Assembly (NCBI GenBank): GCA_037576215.1
Contig: JBANDB010000002.1
Coordinates: 3,596,001 to 3,660,000 of the forward strand
DNA length: 64,000 nucleotides
Reading direction: 5' to 3'
Origin: Armillaria gallica
Taxonomy: Eukaryota; Basidiomycota; Agaricomycetes; Agaricales; Physalacriaceae
Under the pieces are notes generated by a model, which was not told the origin of the DNA, did no database searches, and was given only the letters and a program-made list of their open reading frames with translations. How positions within the stretch are numbered: the stretch's first letter is position 1; every line of letters starts with the position of its first letter. The position numbers were made by a program, and so were the translations under genes. Shown here in pieces: positions 11,347 through 24,062 of the stretch.

Positions 11347-14300
11347 TCAATTATATCTAGCTTTCTTAGCAGGAGGACCCGTCACGGTTGGCGTGGTGAG
11401 AGACTCCCTCTCCCTGTTAGTTACGTCTGCGAGAAGCCTGGCCGCCGCTATTGCTGGCCCAACACCGGTGGCACCAACAATTGCACCGCGGATCCAGTCA
11501 TAATCTCCACCCATAATCTGCCTCTGAATAGCCTCGGTGCCCATAGAGGCAAGCAGATTTTGGCCATTTTGACTCCGTGCAAGCCAAGCGCCATGGACCC
11601 TCATAACTTTGGGTTTAGTTATCTGCAAGTAAGGACCATTCAGCATTTGTCTCAGGAAAAACCGAGACACATACCCGTAAGGTCAGTCGGTAATTGTCAT
11701 GAACCGTTTCCCATGCAACCTTAGAATGCCCGGCGCGCGCTTCATTCAGTTTTTTCTCCACATGCCCGCGTTCAGAATGCGACCCTGTAACGGTATGAAT
11801 TGCCTTCCCGTTATTGAAAAATGCTCGGAGATTTGTACAAAGGGTGCAACCACATCCTATGCTGCGCAGCTGGAGTGAAACGACTTCGTCGGGTTTGGGG
11901 GTCATTATTTCCAGCGCATATATACTCGCCGCTTTAGCACAGAAGGCGCTGAATGGTGGGACGGTTAGTTGTAGACCCATTCGAACTGTGCGTGCAAGCA
12001 GAACTTTGATAAAAGGACAAAGTACGCCGTACATATACTCCTTTTGGTTTGCATAAAGGAGTAAACGGTCGAAGATGACCTGAGAAGCCGCGACACCACA
12101 GCCGGAGAGAAACCCCAGGTTGAAAAGCTCCACGATGGAGCCCAGGGCTCGACTGGGATCGGACTCCGAGAGACCCACGAGAGTGCTGAAGTCGAATGCG
12201 AGGATAATCTCTGTGACGCATTGCAATATTATTTCTGCAACGTCGTCGCGCTCCGAAGAATCGCCGTTCGACAGGGGCAACAGCTTGTTCTGTAAAAGGC
12301 CTGCGACGTTTCTCAATTGTTGCGACCGAGTTTTCGCTAAGTAACCGATGCAGGCAGGCGCCATCCTAACGATAGTAAGCAAACTTGTCACGATGAAATT
12401 CGATTTTAGCCAACATACAATTGCTTAAGGAATGCGTGACTCGTCTGCATCAGAGCCAGGAGTAGGGGCTCTGTGTTTGAATCCGTGATTGATTGAGAAT
12501 TGTGAAGAAGTTGACGAGCAGCAGTCTCAAAGAATTCCGACAAAGGGCCCGAGAGTTGGAGGTGCGAATTGGTGAGCTGACTCAAGTCAGGGACTAGAGC
12601 ATGGTAGGTCTTCCAGGCGCCAGGAGAAACCGCTATTATGGGTTGCATCCTCTTGAAGATTAGCTTGCAATGCTCGATAGTATTGGTGTCGACGCATAAT
12701 TGGACAAGATCTTTTATGCATGAAATGTTGACAAAATCGCGCGCTATAGCACTGTTCGGTTTTTTGGGTTCATGAGGCGAAGGCGGAAACAACGGCGATA
12801 CCGTGACCACATGTAGAACACAATGAGATATCGTAGAGTCGAAATCCTTCGGTAACGGTGATAGACCCTTCCCAGTGTGCAACCTTCTTATGAAGAGCAA
12901 CCAGAAATCCTGATTGAATGGCTGCTTCTGGAGTTGTGGCAGCAAACTATGAATGTCACATGAGCGAAACTTCGCAGACAGACTGATGGATGGATAACGG
13001 TCCCAAAAGAATCGCCACCAACACAAAACGGCAGAAAGACTGGAAGAGACTCACCCGCTCCGGAAGAAGTCGATGCCATGATCCTTGATATATGATATGA
13101 GCCACTTGACGTCGCGGCGCTTCACGTTACGAAGTGAATCTAAGACGACTTTATCATTCTGCGAGCACCAATTGGTGACTTCATCGTCTGAGCCTTCTCT
13201 CGCCGTCTCTGCTAGTTTCTTTACCAGAGCCACTCGCTTGACGTTTGTCTTGGCCTGTTTGATGGTATCTGCGAAGCTAGCATATTTTTATGAGGTGTCA
13301 TGTGTTAAAACCAAGTACACAAGAACTACTCACAAACTTTCAATGCGTTCCCAGTCGAAGGCCAGATAGACAGAAACAAAACCTTCGATGCCCATGAAGT
13401 CGATGTTGGTGTGTAACCGGCATCTTTTTGCTACCAGTAGAAATGTATCAACGTCGTTCCAACGATCAGCTGTCTCTCTGAGGATCCCGACAGCCTTTGA
13501 TATAGAAGGAACATCTTTTCTGCGTTTCTCGTCTTCGCAGCATTGTACCAAAATATCGACCAGCTTTAACTCTTCTGCGTTTCTGGCGGTGGAAAGTGAT
13601 TCTTCGAGAAGATTACATGCATAATCAAAAGCGTCTCCAACAACGGCAACTAAGGGCGACCACGGAGGAAGAATGAGGGCCACTTGCGCCGACCATGCTT
13701 GATTGGGCAAGGAATATTGAATCGTCCAGCATGCGGCAACGAGACAGAAACTTACTGCGGGTGATTGTTCCCTCCTATCATGATAAATAAGTACGAGGCT
13801 GTGTAAATTCGAATGTGTTACTCACATCATAGTCGTGCTCATAACTCTGGTCTTGTACTTCACCACTGTCCAAGCGACCATTGATGACACTAGATCTTGA
13901 TAATTGCAAATCTGGAATGTTTACAGGCATACCGGAAAGGTCCGTTATCTCAACGATATCGAACGCTTCGTCTGCATAGCTAGGCATTTCATAATCATCG
14001 GGTTCAAAATCTTCGGGGTCCTCATCTGAATCGGAATCGGAGCCATCGAGGTCTTCCTCGTAATCGTCGAACCCATAACCATCCCAGCGGTCCCGATTTT
14101 GACGTCGTTCGAAGGTCACCGAGCCCGTCAACGTGTAGTCAATATCAGCGTGGTACACCCTGAAGCCCAGTTGATTGGCGATGTTAAACACTGAAGTCGC
14201 GAGCGCATCGTCTTCGTCGGCGATGACACATGCGAGCACTGGGGGTTTTCCTGCAGTGTCAGGAGTATTCCAATATTTAAAAACAGTGGTCAAGCCGTCC

Positions 14301-15210
14301 TTTACACCCTGCGGGTTAGGAAGAAAGGGTAAAGGTCCTTCGGAGGAGTATAGGAATCTGTAAGTCAGCGACAGACGATTCCCAAGCGTCACGGATTCCA
14401 TGTGGTGTGTGACATTGACAAAAGATCCTACGGCAGTCGTCGTCAAGGAAGTATTGGCGGGAAATGCAATGACCCGAGTGCAATCGCCATATTGCAAACA
14501 AAGGGTTCCCCCAGTGAACTCTGAAGGCAGAGTGATATTCATGGTTCCAAACATTGAGGGACCCATGGAAGCACTGATGAGGCCTTAGTAGTATTCTTTA
14601 ATGTTACCTTCGGAGACGTGACGTACTTATCCTGGGTAAGGTCACTACGACTGCATGAGCTTTGCGACATAAAAGCATACACAACTTCGCTTACGGTGAA
14701 TCTGCCTCCAGAAGCAGTAGCTTGTCCAACTCGCAATGTGTCTTCGAAGGATCGACACCAATACTTTCACAAATCGCTGGGAGAACGGATTGCTTAATCC
14801 AGGTATCCCACTCTGGATTATGGAAATGTATCTAAGTTGAAGATTCAAAATAGGACATTTTGCACGTTAGACTTCATCACTTACAAGGAGACGGTTCATC
14901 ATCCAGCACCTGCCACTCGGGAAGATCTCGTCGTAGGGCATACAATACGACTTGATAGCTGCAGCGTCTCGTTTGCTCAGCGGCAGGCCAATCAAGCCTA
15001 GCCCGTCAATCTTGAGACAAGGATTCGGGGCATCTTTCATGGAATACACGTGAGAAGACGCGAATCCACCACCGCGAAATTTGAGCTCGCTCTCTAGCAG
15101 CGCGTCCAGCGTCGACTAGTACATTGACAACAAGCATCAGTGCAAAGCCACGGCAGAGAAGACTAAATACTTACGCGAACGTCACCAGATTTCCCAGTGG
15201 AAGACGCCAT
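11347..15210 (-). CDS. long protein with a 2OG-Fe(II) dioxygenase-like N-terminal domain
   Basis: The start at 15210 gives MASSTGKSGD. The N-terminal part resembles a basidiomycete prolyl-hydroxylase-like 2OG-Fe(II) oxygenase: SMFGTMNITLPSEFTGGTL is followed by THHMESVTLGNRLSLTYRF, which would carry the distal His and the Arg that binds 2-oxoglutarate. I do not see the usual proximal H-x-D in the exon before FGTMNI, so activity is uncertain. An acidic stretch (DYEEDLDGSDSDSDEDPEDF) and YEHDYD follow. About 650 residues of helical, Leu-rich sequence with no recognised domain then run through 13710-11347, ending PPAKKARYN, a short basic tail that could be nuclear. The small introns join the frames plausibly, for example TIKQAKTNVKRVALVKKL across 13255. 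It could be two adjacent genes, but I see no stop plus new start between the parts. Confidence 0.68.
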
Positions 15211-15751
15211 TACAGAAAGGGAAAGAAGCAAACGAAGAGGTTCCCACGCCTCATGCGCGTCGCCTGACGCGTTTACCCCGGTGTGATCGGCCCGAGCCTT
15301 TCCGTTGTTCACTCACTCTTCGAGTCTAATGAGCCTCCATCCTTACGCACTGGAATTCTGTCACCTGGGACCCGGACGTCACAGAACTTTATTCATAGGA
15401 AAATCTGATTTGTTGTCGTGTTTATCCAGGAATCATCCGTTGCATAAGCAACCCGTCCGACCGCCTACACATCATTTATCCGACCACCAGAAGAGGGTTG
15501 ATGAGATCGAGTCAGAACCCATGAACGCTTCTCGCATGCTGAAATCAATGTGACCATTTAGCGTATGCTTTCTCGCACACGGCCCGTGTAGTCCTTCGCC
15601 AGCGCCGAATTTACGCCTGCTCGCGGCGTTCACGAGTCCAGTGTCTTGTGATGACCCAACTTCATACGGCGATTCCTGGCACCACAGTCGGATCATCTTG
15701 TTTCTATGACATCTATTATCCTGACCCCCACGATCTCTGGATGGACTCACG
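15211..15751. other. divergent intergenic region, about 540 nt
   Basis: This is the shared upstream region of the minus-strand dioxygenase-like gene and the plus-strand galactanase. No open frame in it is convincing. It contains the GH53 promoter elements noted separately. Confidence 0.5.
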
Positions 15752-15758
15752 TATATAA
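15752..15758 (+). promoter_or_regulatory. TATA-like box upstream of the GH53 gene
   Basis: TATATAA lies 41 bp before the ATG at 15793, a plausible TATA position for a short-leader secreted enzyme gene. Confidence 0.4.
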
Positions 15759-15792
15759 CACCTGAGCACTTGCGGTGAAATGCTTACACCAG

Positions 15793-17207
15793 ATGGCTTC
15801 GTTGCTACTTTCGTGGCTTCTCCTCGCTCTCGTGTCCCTCTTGGGAGTCCACTCGTTGGATTACTATGGCGCCGACTTCTCCTCCCTGGTCAATTTGGAG
15901 AAGTCTGGTATTTCCTATTCGGACGGTGGCAGCAAGAAAGCTTTCGAAGATATTCTCACCGATCATGGGGCCAACATTGCACGGATCCGAATCTGGACTA
16001 GTGAAAGCGATTCTGAGTACAGTCTGAACTATGGTCTTGCCTTAGCACGCAGAGTGGTAGATGCGGGAATGGCTTTGCTGATTGACCTTCATTACAGTGA
16101 CACGTGTAAGTCTTGTTTGAAGATGGACAACTCATACTTATGTGGCGGTTGATTCTTAAGGGGCGGATCCCGGAAAACAGGCTATTCCGTCTGCATGGTC
16201 CCAAGATTTGAATTCTCTGAATACCGAGATATGGCAGTATGTTGTTCTTTCTCCAAGTTTATATTCATGTGTTTGTCTTGATCGCTGTTCGAAAGATACA
16301 CACTGGATTTAGTCACGGCATTTAAGAATCAAGGCACCCCCATTGATTTTATTCAGGTATGTGATTTATCATATGCTCTTATATAAATGTCAGATTATAC
16401 CATACTATTTAGATCGGTAACGAAATCAATGGCGGTTTTTTGTGGCCAACAGGACAAGTTTCAAAAAACGGTTATGAGCCTCTATCCGAGCTTTTGCACT
16501 CTGCGGCCAGTGCCGTCCGTCAAGCTTCGCCATCGACAAAAACAGTCATTCACCTTGCCAATGGTTGGGACCAGGCCAGCGTATTATCCTTCTACGAACA
16601 CGTCCTCGACTTCCAGGGTGATCTGGAACTCGATGACATTGATGTCATGGCCTTCTCGATGTATCCTTTCTATGATTCGGGCGCTACACTCTCTGCCTTG
16701 CAATCTAGTCTCAAGAAGGTCGTCTCTACATACGGAAAGGTGCGTCCAAACTGGGTAATTAGGAACGTTCCTCTGACTCTTACAGGACGTGATGATCGTC
16801 GAGACTGACTGGCCAGTCCAATGTTCCGGAGTTTCCTTGACCGAAAATATTGCTGTATCTGTGCAAGGGCAAGAAACTTGGGTTGGTCGCGGAAACTCTG
16901 GTTGACACACTATCCTCATCGATGGAACAGATGTCCGACCTTGAGAACATTATGAAGGGACTTTCTGGTGGCCACGGCGTAGGTATCTTCTACTGGGAAC
17001 CAGGTTGGATCGGTAACGCTGGTAAGAACAGTAATTTCTAAGACTCATTCTTCCTGATTGAATATTTTGCAGGTCTTGGTTCTAGCTGTGCGGTACGTGT
17101 TTTATGCAAGTTTTGGACAAGCCTTCATTGATAACGACATGAAGGATAATCTTCTGGTGGATAGTTCAGGTAAAACTCGGAGTTCGATTGATATATTCGC
17201 CAGCTAG
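15793..17207 (+). CDS. GH53 arabinogalactan endo-beta-1,4-galactanase, secreted
   Basis: Cleaves beta-1,4-galactan side chains of pectin. The first ATG (15793) gives a signal peptide, MASLLLSWLLLALVSLLGVHS, directly before LDYYGADFSSL. The GH53 landmarks are present: ANIARIRIW, LLIDLHYSDTW-ADPGKQ, IGNEINGGFLWP (Glu in IGNE is the acid/base), VMAFSMYPFYDS, VMIVETDWPV (Glu in VETDWP is the nucleophile), [22 protein letters not shown] and a short end SIDIFAS. Exons are about 15793-16105, 16161-16236, 16296-16356, 16413-16739, 16786-16881, 16931-17021 and two or three short ones to 17207. There is no frameshift once the intron at 16882-16930 is recognised. It supports a saprotrophic, plant-cell-wall-using lifestyle. 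Confidence 0.93.
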
Positions 17208-17494
17208 GCGTGCATTACTGTACATGTTGTCGTTTGTACGCGCTGGTCCAGCCGGCAACAACCGAAGCTCGTTCCTCTTGCGCTTACTAGCTTTTTATAA
17301 AATTTCTATGAAAGGACCGGCTTTCGACTCTGCTCCAATCATCAGTATCAATAATAAGGTTTTATGGGGTTGCTAAGGCATTGATAATTGTATTGATTGG
17401 TATGTCAATGGATAGAAAGAGGCTGTGACAGTGGGGCGTGGCCTGGGGCGGTTAGCGCGTGGGCTTCTCTTACTTCTCCATCTTCAAATCTTCC

Positions 17495-20400
17495 ATGAGC
17501 GACTCCAATAACGACGACACAGGCAGCAAAGGAGAGGAAAGAGAGGTTACAGACCCTGTTACCCACCTACCACTCCTGATCCATGACAACACGTCCTTGG
17601 AGCTCCACCAAGTATCGTATCCCTCCAGCGATTCACCAGCGGGCCAGATGGATGCTGTGGTAAGGGAGGAGCTACGGCACCGACGATGGCAGTATTCGGA
17701 TTCTCAGGGCACGCGCAAGTCTCGCGCCTTCATTACCAGCGCTGTTGCTGCGGGCGCTGGAGGAGCGGCGTCACTGGCACTGTCGTGGATGTTCCGGGCC
17801 TTCGTTAGTTCCTCAGAAATATTGAACCTGGTCTTGGGAGGTGCTGCATGTTGTGTCATGGGCCTCGTTGCTGGTGGCGCGGTTCTCCACTATGGCGAGC
17901 AAGATGAGCAACCGTTCATTGACGACGGCAGCGATTCGAAGGTATGTTGTCTGTCTCTGTTGAGTGTATACGCTAACGTTTGGCCCAGCCTGAGCCTCTC
18001 ACCGGCCCCGAGACTGCAGCATGGCTCAATTCTTTCTGGCCTCGTTATGGCCAATCATTAACCCCGCACTTTTTACCTCTGTATCCGACATGCTTGAAGA
18101 CGCTCTTCAAGCGACGCTTCCGAAACTCATCCACGGTGTTCGTGTCGCTGACATCGGACAAGGTTCCGAACCCCTTCGTATCCTTGGCGTTCGCTCTTTG
18201 AATGCCGACGAAGCAAGTGGCACGAAATCAGAAGACGGGGATTTTGTCAATCTCGAGCTTGCCGTCGCGTACAAAGCACGATCAGCTGGCCAGGATGCTG
18301 GGCTTACTGGACGTTCGCGTAATGCTCACCTTCTTATGGAGTTTTATCTATCCGGAGGGGTAGTTTTGCCCGTGTGGGTTGAGCTTACTGGTCTTGTTGC
18401 CAAGATGCGTTTGAGAGTGCAACTAATGCCAAACCCACCTTTTCTATCACTCATGACGCTGACGCTGCTGGGACAGCCCAAAGTCGAAATACATTGTACT
18501 CCGCTGGCGAAAAACTTTCTGAACATCATGGACATTCCCGGATTATCAGACTGGTTACAAAGTGCCATCGATATGGCTGTCGGACAGTATGTCGCGCCAA
18601 GGAGTCTCAACTTGGATCTCAAAACGTTGCTGACCGGAAAAGAGAAGACGGATACTGATGCCATCGGGTGGTCGTCGTCACCCTGAAGAGCGCTGAAGGA
18701 TTCAAGAATGGGACGAAGGCAAGTTCTGGCTATCCAAAAAGCAGAAACAGGGAGATCCATACGTGTCAGTTGGCTGGGGCAAGTGGGGTAAGCCCTTCTG
18801 CTCCACTAGGTCCGTGTTTGGTCTCTACCGTGTGAATTCTGCTCATAATGTCACATTTAGAATAATCGAAAACGAAGCCAGGCCCGTATGGGAAGAAACT
18901 ATGATGTTGCTGGTTACACCCGCCGAAATTCATGCTAGGGAGAGACTCAGGCTGCAGCTTTGGGATTCCGGTCAGTCTTTTGTTCTTTGCAATAAGCCTC
19001 CGGTATTGATTATATCCCAGATAGATTCTCGGCGGACGATATCCTCGGGACAGTCGAGATTCCGCTGCACGATATCATCGAAACTTCGAATCAGTCGAGG
19101 TCGCGCCAGGATGATCTGGTCGCTTCTGACGGTTCGAAATGGCCTGGCATGTTGCACTGGTCCGTCGGATACTTCTCTAAGACAGATCTGGAGCACCATT
19201 CCAAGGATGTGGCTGCGGTTAGCGAAACGGTTAATCAAGAAGATGAAAATGGGCCAGCAGCCAAGCCGAGGAGAGGCCCTGAGAGTGTAGAGATCAGGAG
19301 CAAAAACAGAATGATTCAAAGGAGAAAGAAGACGAAATTATAGCAAGCACAAAGCCATCTGATGAGTGGCTGAGTGGTATATTGTCTGTAAGCGTTGAGC
19401 AGATCACTGAATTAGGGGTTCCGAAGGTGAGGGAAGCTGGCGTGCCGGAAAAAGAAGATAGCGATCTTCCTAGTCCGTATTGCACTATCATTGTCAACCA
19501 TCAACAAGTGTACAAGACACGGACAAAGATGAAAACCAAGAAACCATATGTGAGTGTGTCTAGTTTCTTCCAACTGTTGCTAAACGACTCTGCAGTTCAA
19601 TGCGAGCACTGAGCGCTTTATCAAAAACTGGTCTGACACCACAGTCATCATCGCTGCTCGCGACGCCCGGGTTCACGAAAGCGATCCTCTATTGGGGGTC
19701 GTTGTTCTTCCGTTGCAGAAGCTTTTCAAGCATCGATCGCAAGTAACAGACTCTTTCCCTCTTATTGGAGGAATCGGATACGGGCGACTACGGCTTTCCT
19801 TGGCGTTCCGCAGTGTGCAAGCCAAACTTCCTCGCGAGCTCCTAGGGTGGGATTTATGCACGCTGGAGATTCAACCCAGCGTCAAAACCTCCACTAATTT
19901 CCCCGTTGATCTTGGTTCATGCAAGTTGATTGCTGAAACTCTGCACGGACGACGAAAACTATACCCCCATCCTGATGGCGGCTGGAAACCGAAAATCGAG
20001 AGCCGCTCCGTGCGTTTGGCGGTCAAGAATCGTTACTCGTCCTGCCTCCTAGTCCAGTTCCAGAAACGTGTATTGGGTCCTGATGTTATTCCGGCGTTCT
20101 CGACGCTTTGGCTGAAAGGACATACCCGACGGGGAGGATCTTAGCGTAACGCTTACCGTATGGAGGAACGTAAACGATGCGCTTACGCGGGCACGCTTCA
20201 ACGCTTCGACCGATATTGGAGAGCCCATAGGAAGTATTGATGTGAAAGTGAAGCTATGGCCGGGCTTGAGCGGCTACCATCAGTACATGGCCGATAAAGA
20301 TCCCTCTCTGGCGGAGGTGATGGAGATTCTGGATTGCGCGGAAGAGTCGGATGATATCCAACGGGATGTCTTGTACGAGTCTGACTCCTCGGTATCGTCG

Positions 20401-20643
20401 GTATCGAGCACGTCAGGGTCGTCAGAAGGCACGATTGATGGTGTAAAAAATCAGTTCAAGGAATATAGAAAGAGGAAGGGAGAATTACACAGGAAGCATC
20501 GCGGGCTGATGCAATGGAAGGGAGTTAGGAATATTGCTTGGCTTGGGCGCAGCGTGGAGAACAATGCAGACAAGCTGGAGCACAAGCTTAAAGGGAAACT
20601 GAAGCATCAGCAAAAAGAGATGGGGATAGAGAAAGAGGTTTGA
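17495..20643 (+). CDS. tricalbin-like SMP/C2 lipid-transfer membrane protein (frames broken in this sequence)
   Basis: Resembles tricalbin/extended-synaptotagmin proteins, which tether ER to plasma membrane and move lipids. Order: an acidic N-tail from MSDSNNDDTGS; a hydrophobic hairpin (ITSAVAAGAGGAASLALSW and LVLGGAACCVMGLVAGGAV); an SMP-type domain with PETAAWLNSFL, SLWPIINPALF, VWVELTGLVAKMRLRVQL and NIMDIPGLSDWLQ; then C2 domains (VVVVTLKSAEGF, QGDPYVSVGWGKWGKP, ARPVWEETMMLLV, FSADDILGTVEIPLHDI, and PYCTIIVNHQQVYKTRT). The C-tail is basic and coiled. Introns lie near 17942-17988, 18810-18860, 18973 and 19551. The frame shifts near 18033, 18666, 18710, 19290 and 20118, mostly at G or T runs, while the protein stays recognisable on both sides. 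It is either error-ridden sequence or a recent pseudogene. Confidence 0.8.
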
Positions 20644-20792
20644 GTTGACGATTTACTTGGAATCTAGCACATTGGATGGACAATACTTACCACACTGTAT
20701 TTTTAGCAACTGTATTTATCGCGTGACGTCACAAAGTCTCTCCTTCGTCTTCAACTACCACCACCACCAAGCACCGAGTATCCAACTTGCTC

Positions 20793-22090
20793 ATGATTTG
20801 GGAATTCTCTTACCCAGATGACTTTAGCTCGACCGGTACAGATACGACAGCCTCGACGCCCTCGTCCTTCTGCGACTCTGAGGAGAGAGCGAGGTCACTC
20901 AGCTCCTTCGCCATAAGAACACCTTCATCGACGAAACTTCACGTTTTTACTCAGACAAAGCTACCTATTCTCACACTGATAGACGCCGACGCCATCCTTC
21001 CCTGCCTGACAGCGAGCACTATGGTCACGACGAGGATTTGATGGATTCTGAGCTTTCGCCCAGCAGCGAAGGCGGGTCTTCCTATGAACCTCATTCTCCT
21101 TCAGCCTCTCCTCCTGCTCAAAAGCTATTTCCGAAAAGGCAAACGGCGAGCTACCGTTTCTACTGGATTCTCAGCCAACTCCGAACCCAAGTCCAAGACT
21201 GTGTCAAAACGCGCAACCGATTCGCCTGGGCCGACGTCAAATGGTAGGGATAAACATAAACGGCGAGCGACTGTCGCCCCTCAGTTCTTCTATCCTCTAT
21301 CTTCCAGTTCCACATCTGCTTTTCATCTTCTGCTCATCCTATTGCACCGCCGAGGGGTCTTGTACATTGGAAATACCCTGACAGTCCCGAAGAACAATTG
21401 AACAAACGGAGTCGTCTTGAACCTCGCCTCAGGTCAACGAATGGTCATTCGCGGGAATATCTGTCATTCACAGAAAATCCTTTACCAAGTCCTGCTCTCA
21501 GATCGAAACGAGTTGCACCTATGTCCTCGGCTTTGTCCGATTGCCACGACAAAACTACACATCGACCATCCTTACACAATGAACGAATGCCTATCAAGAC
21601 GGAACCTCAAGAGATATCTCTCTCTTTCCTGATGACGCGCAATCACAGTACTACTGTCGCTTCCGATTTCCAAGTCTATCCTGGAGAGATTCCTTTACAG
21701 ACTCGCGGACGCAATGTTCCCAGCACGTCTTTTGACGATGAAACCTTAGCTTCGTCTGAAACTATGCCATCTATTCCTTTCGGCGTCAGAGCTTCAAAAA
21801 CGCAGCTTGCGGGCTCAAGTCGCCGTTACATCTGTACATTTGAAGGTTGTGGAAAGTGCTTCATTCGGGGAGAACATCTGAAGAGACACGTCAAGGGCGT
21901 TCATCTTTGCGAACGGCGTAAGATCTTGACCTTGTCTTATGATATGTATTCCTCACATTTACTTTGTGCAGCTTTCCGTTGTCCGCATGGTGGATGCAGG
22001 AAGGCTTTTACTCGAGGAGATAATCTGAAACAGCATATTCTTGTATGTTACAAGCGTCCAGTAACGGGTATAAAGATAGAAGATATGTAG
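20793..22090 (+). CDS. C2H2 zinc-finger transcription factor
   Basis: A nuclear DNA-binding protein with two tandem C-terminal fingers. The first is C-x4-C-x12-H-x4-H in YICTFEGCGKCFIRGEHLKR. The second, after an intron at 21918-21971, is FRCPHGGCRKAFTRGDNLKQ with a final H-x3-C, so it is C2HC. The N-terminal 300 or so residues are Ser/Pro-rich and disordered, with basic patches such as GKRRATVSTG and KHKRRATVAP that may be nuclear signals. The start at 20793 gives MIWEFSYPDDF. The reading frame shifts at a T5 run (20944-20948), an A4 run (21134-21137) and a T4 run (21320-21323), each needing one base. The finger region itself is intact. Target genes are unknown. Confidence 0.8.
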
Positions 22091-22262
22091 ATGACAACTT
22101 ATCGCCATTTCTGGTCTTGTCCAGCCTGTGATATCAGGAGAGAAAAAGGAAAAGGAAAATGATAAGAGATAAGATAAGATCAAGTAACGCGTAATGCGAC
22201 GCGTACCGCTTTTTCGTGGCGTTATACAACCTTGTCCTTTACTCTCATCTCCTTCCGTTACG

Positions 22263-24062
22263 ATGATGTCCGTCGAGGATATGATACCACACCTATATCA
22301 CGAGAAGCAGGAAGATGGATCTCTTCTCTGTGCTCAGCACGCTCTCAACTCCCTATTACGTGCGGCTGTTATTTTTTGTTGCCCTTCATCTGACCCAAAT
22401 ATTTCAACGTCCTTTAGAAGGCAGCTACGTGAGTATTTGTTTTCATTGTTCGCTCTTGTTCTTGATGGATGCTAGTTCACCGCTCCCGATCTCGCAGAGA
22501 TTGCTCGTGGGCTAGATGCAGCCGAAGCCAGCTATGATGATGATAACACGGGAAGTGCCAGCACGAATATGGACGATACGGGTAGATTCAGGTTTCTTTA
22601 TCCTGGAAAATCCCCTCATCAGAAATCTATAGGTTTCTTCTCAGTACAAGTGCTGGATACGGCGCTCAAAGTATGGGGCCTTGAGTAAGGGTAGACTCTC
22701 TTGGGGCTTTCAAACGTATATTCACTTCTGTTCAGCCTTCTTGGATGGCGAGGAGAGGCCATGAGACCTTATCAAGACACGCCATAGTACGCCACTTCCC
22801 CTTCAAAATGCCCAGCTTACCCAGGATATACAGCACCCAACTGGCGTTCATTTTAAATTACCAACAGCATTGGTACACTCTCCGTCGTTTTGGACCGGCT
22901 TCACCCGTCCTAGCGGAGGATTCTGGGATTGGACTTTGGTTCGATCTGAATTCTCTTCTTCCTGAGCCCCGGTGGATTAGTAAAACCTTCCTGGGGATGG
23001 TACTACAGCAGGCAGAAGCTGACGGTCAGTTCCTCATCCGTCACAGTCGCACACTTCCTAAGTGAGAGGTCATATTTAGGCTACTCGGTCTTTGTGGTGA
23101 CACAGACAAACCCTTCTGCCCCTCTGGGCCTCCCCCGCGTAGATGCAGACGATCTCGCGACTATTGTCTCCGAGTCTGGCGCTTCCGGTCGGTCATTGTC
23201 AAGTTCTTACACGACGGGAACTTCTCATCCCACTGCTGCGACGAGTCACGATTTTGAAGGATTGGAAGATGAGGATTACGAGCTTCAAGCCGCTTTGCAA
23301 GCATCACTAATGGCCGGATCGTCTTCTGATTACCCCATGATGGATTTTAATCCCCCCGCTCTAGCGAGATCCGATATGCCGCTTCCTAGAGGGTCTTGGT
23401 CACCTATGGATCATAGTTCGGGCGGTCAAACACCCACAGACACTTCCTTGGACCCCGTAGCTGCTAGTATGGCACGCAATCAACAGCTTCTTCAACGAAT
23501 GACAGCTGAACAGCAGTATGCTCAACGAGAACTATGGGGCGAAGGGCACACGGGACGTCAAGACGACAATGATGATGAAGAACTGAGGCGCGCCATTGCT
23601 GAGAGTGAAGCAATGGCTAGGGCAGAGGGCCATGGACGATCAGAGGACGAGGAAGATGAAGACGATATCGAGGATCACGCATCTTCAACAGTTCTTCCGA
23701 ACTTCGGTCAGCCGGCATTGGTTAGCAGAGGAAGTGGAGATAGAGTGTATGACGATGACGATGCAGAGTTGCAGGCAGCCTTGAAGGAATCTCTAGCTCA
23801 AATGCCTGACGGCTGGGTTGCGCCTGAAGCATTCCAAGAGCCATCTCCACGCCCACCGGCACCAGCGGCAGCACCGACAACAATCAACCCACATCAGCCA
23901 ACACCGTCTACTTCGACCGATATGCAGGATGTCGAATCTACGCGGTCTGATGATGGGGATTCGACTGTTGCATCTTCTGTGCCAGCTGAAGAACCTTCCC
24001 AGGAAGCTGTCAGCATCGAAGAAATGCGAAGACGAAGACTTGCAAAGTTTGGAGGTCATTAA
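22263..24062 (+). CDS. ataxin-3-like Josephin deubiquitinase with UIMs
   Basis: A cysteine protease that trims ubiquitin chains. The Josephin domain holds the catalytic Cys in DGSLLCAQHALNSLL, then QGSYFTAPDLAEIARGLD, FFSVQVLDTALKVWGL, the catalytic His in NYQQHWYTLRRFG, the Asn of GLWFDLNSLLPEP, and GYSVFVVTQTNP. Three ubiquitin-interacting motifs follow: EDYELQAALQASLMAG, DDEELRRAIAESEAMA and DDAELQAALKESLAQM. The tail is Pro-rich and ends RRRRLAKFGGH. Exons are 22263-22359, 22418-22428 (11 nt), 22476-22581, 22633-22684, 22736-22786, 22834-23024 and 23080-24062. The second ATG (22266) is an equally good start. No frameshift was found. Compared with human ataxin-3 there is an insertion of about 13 residues between RRFG and WFDLN, and no polyQ tract. 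Confidence 0.92.

Noticed and set aside
16850..17041. apparent frameshift in the GH53 gene near GQETW
   Set aside because: A 49-nt GT-AG intron (16882-16930) restores the frame, so this is not an indel.
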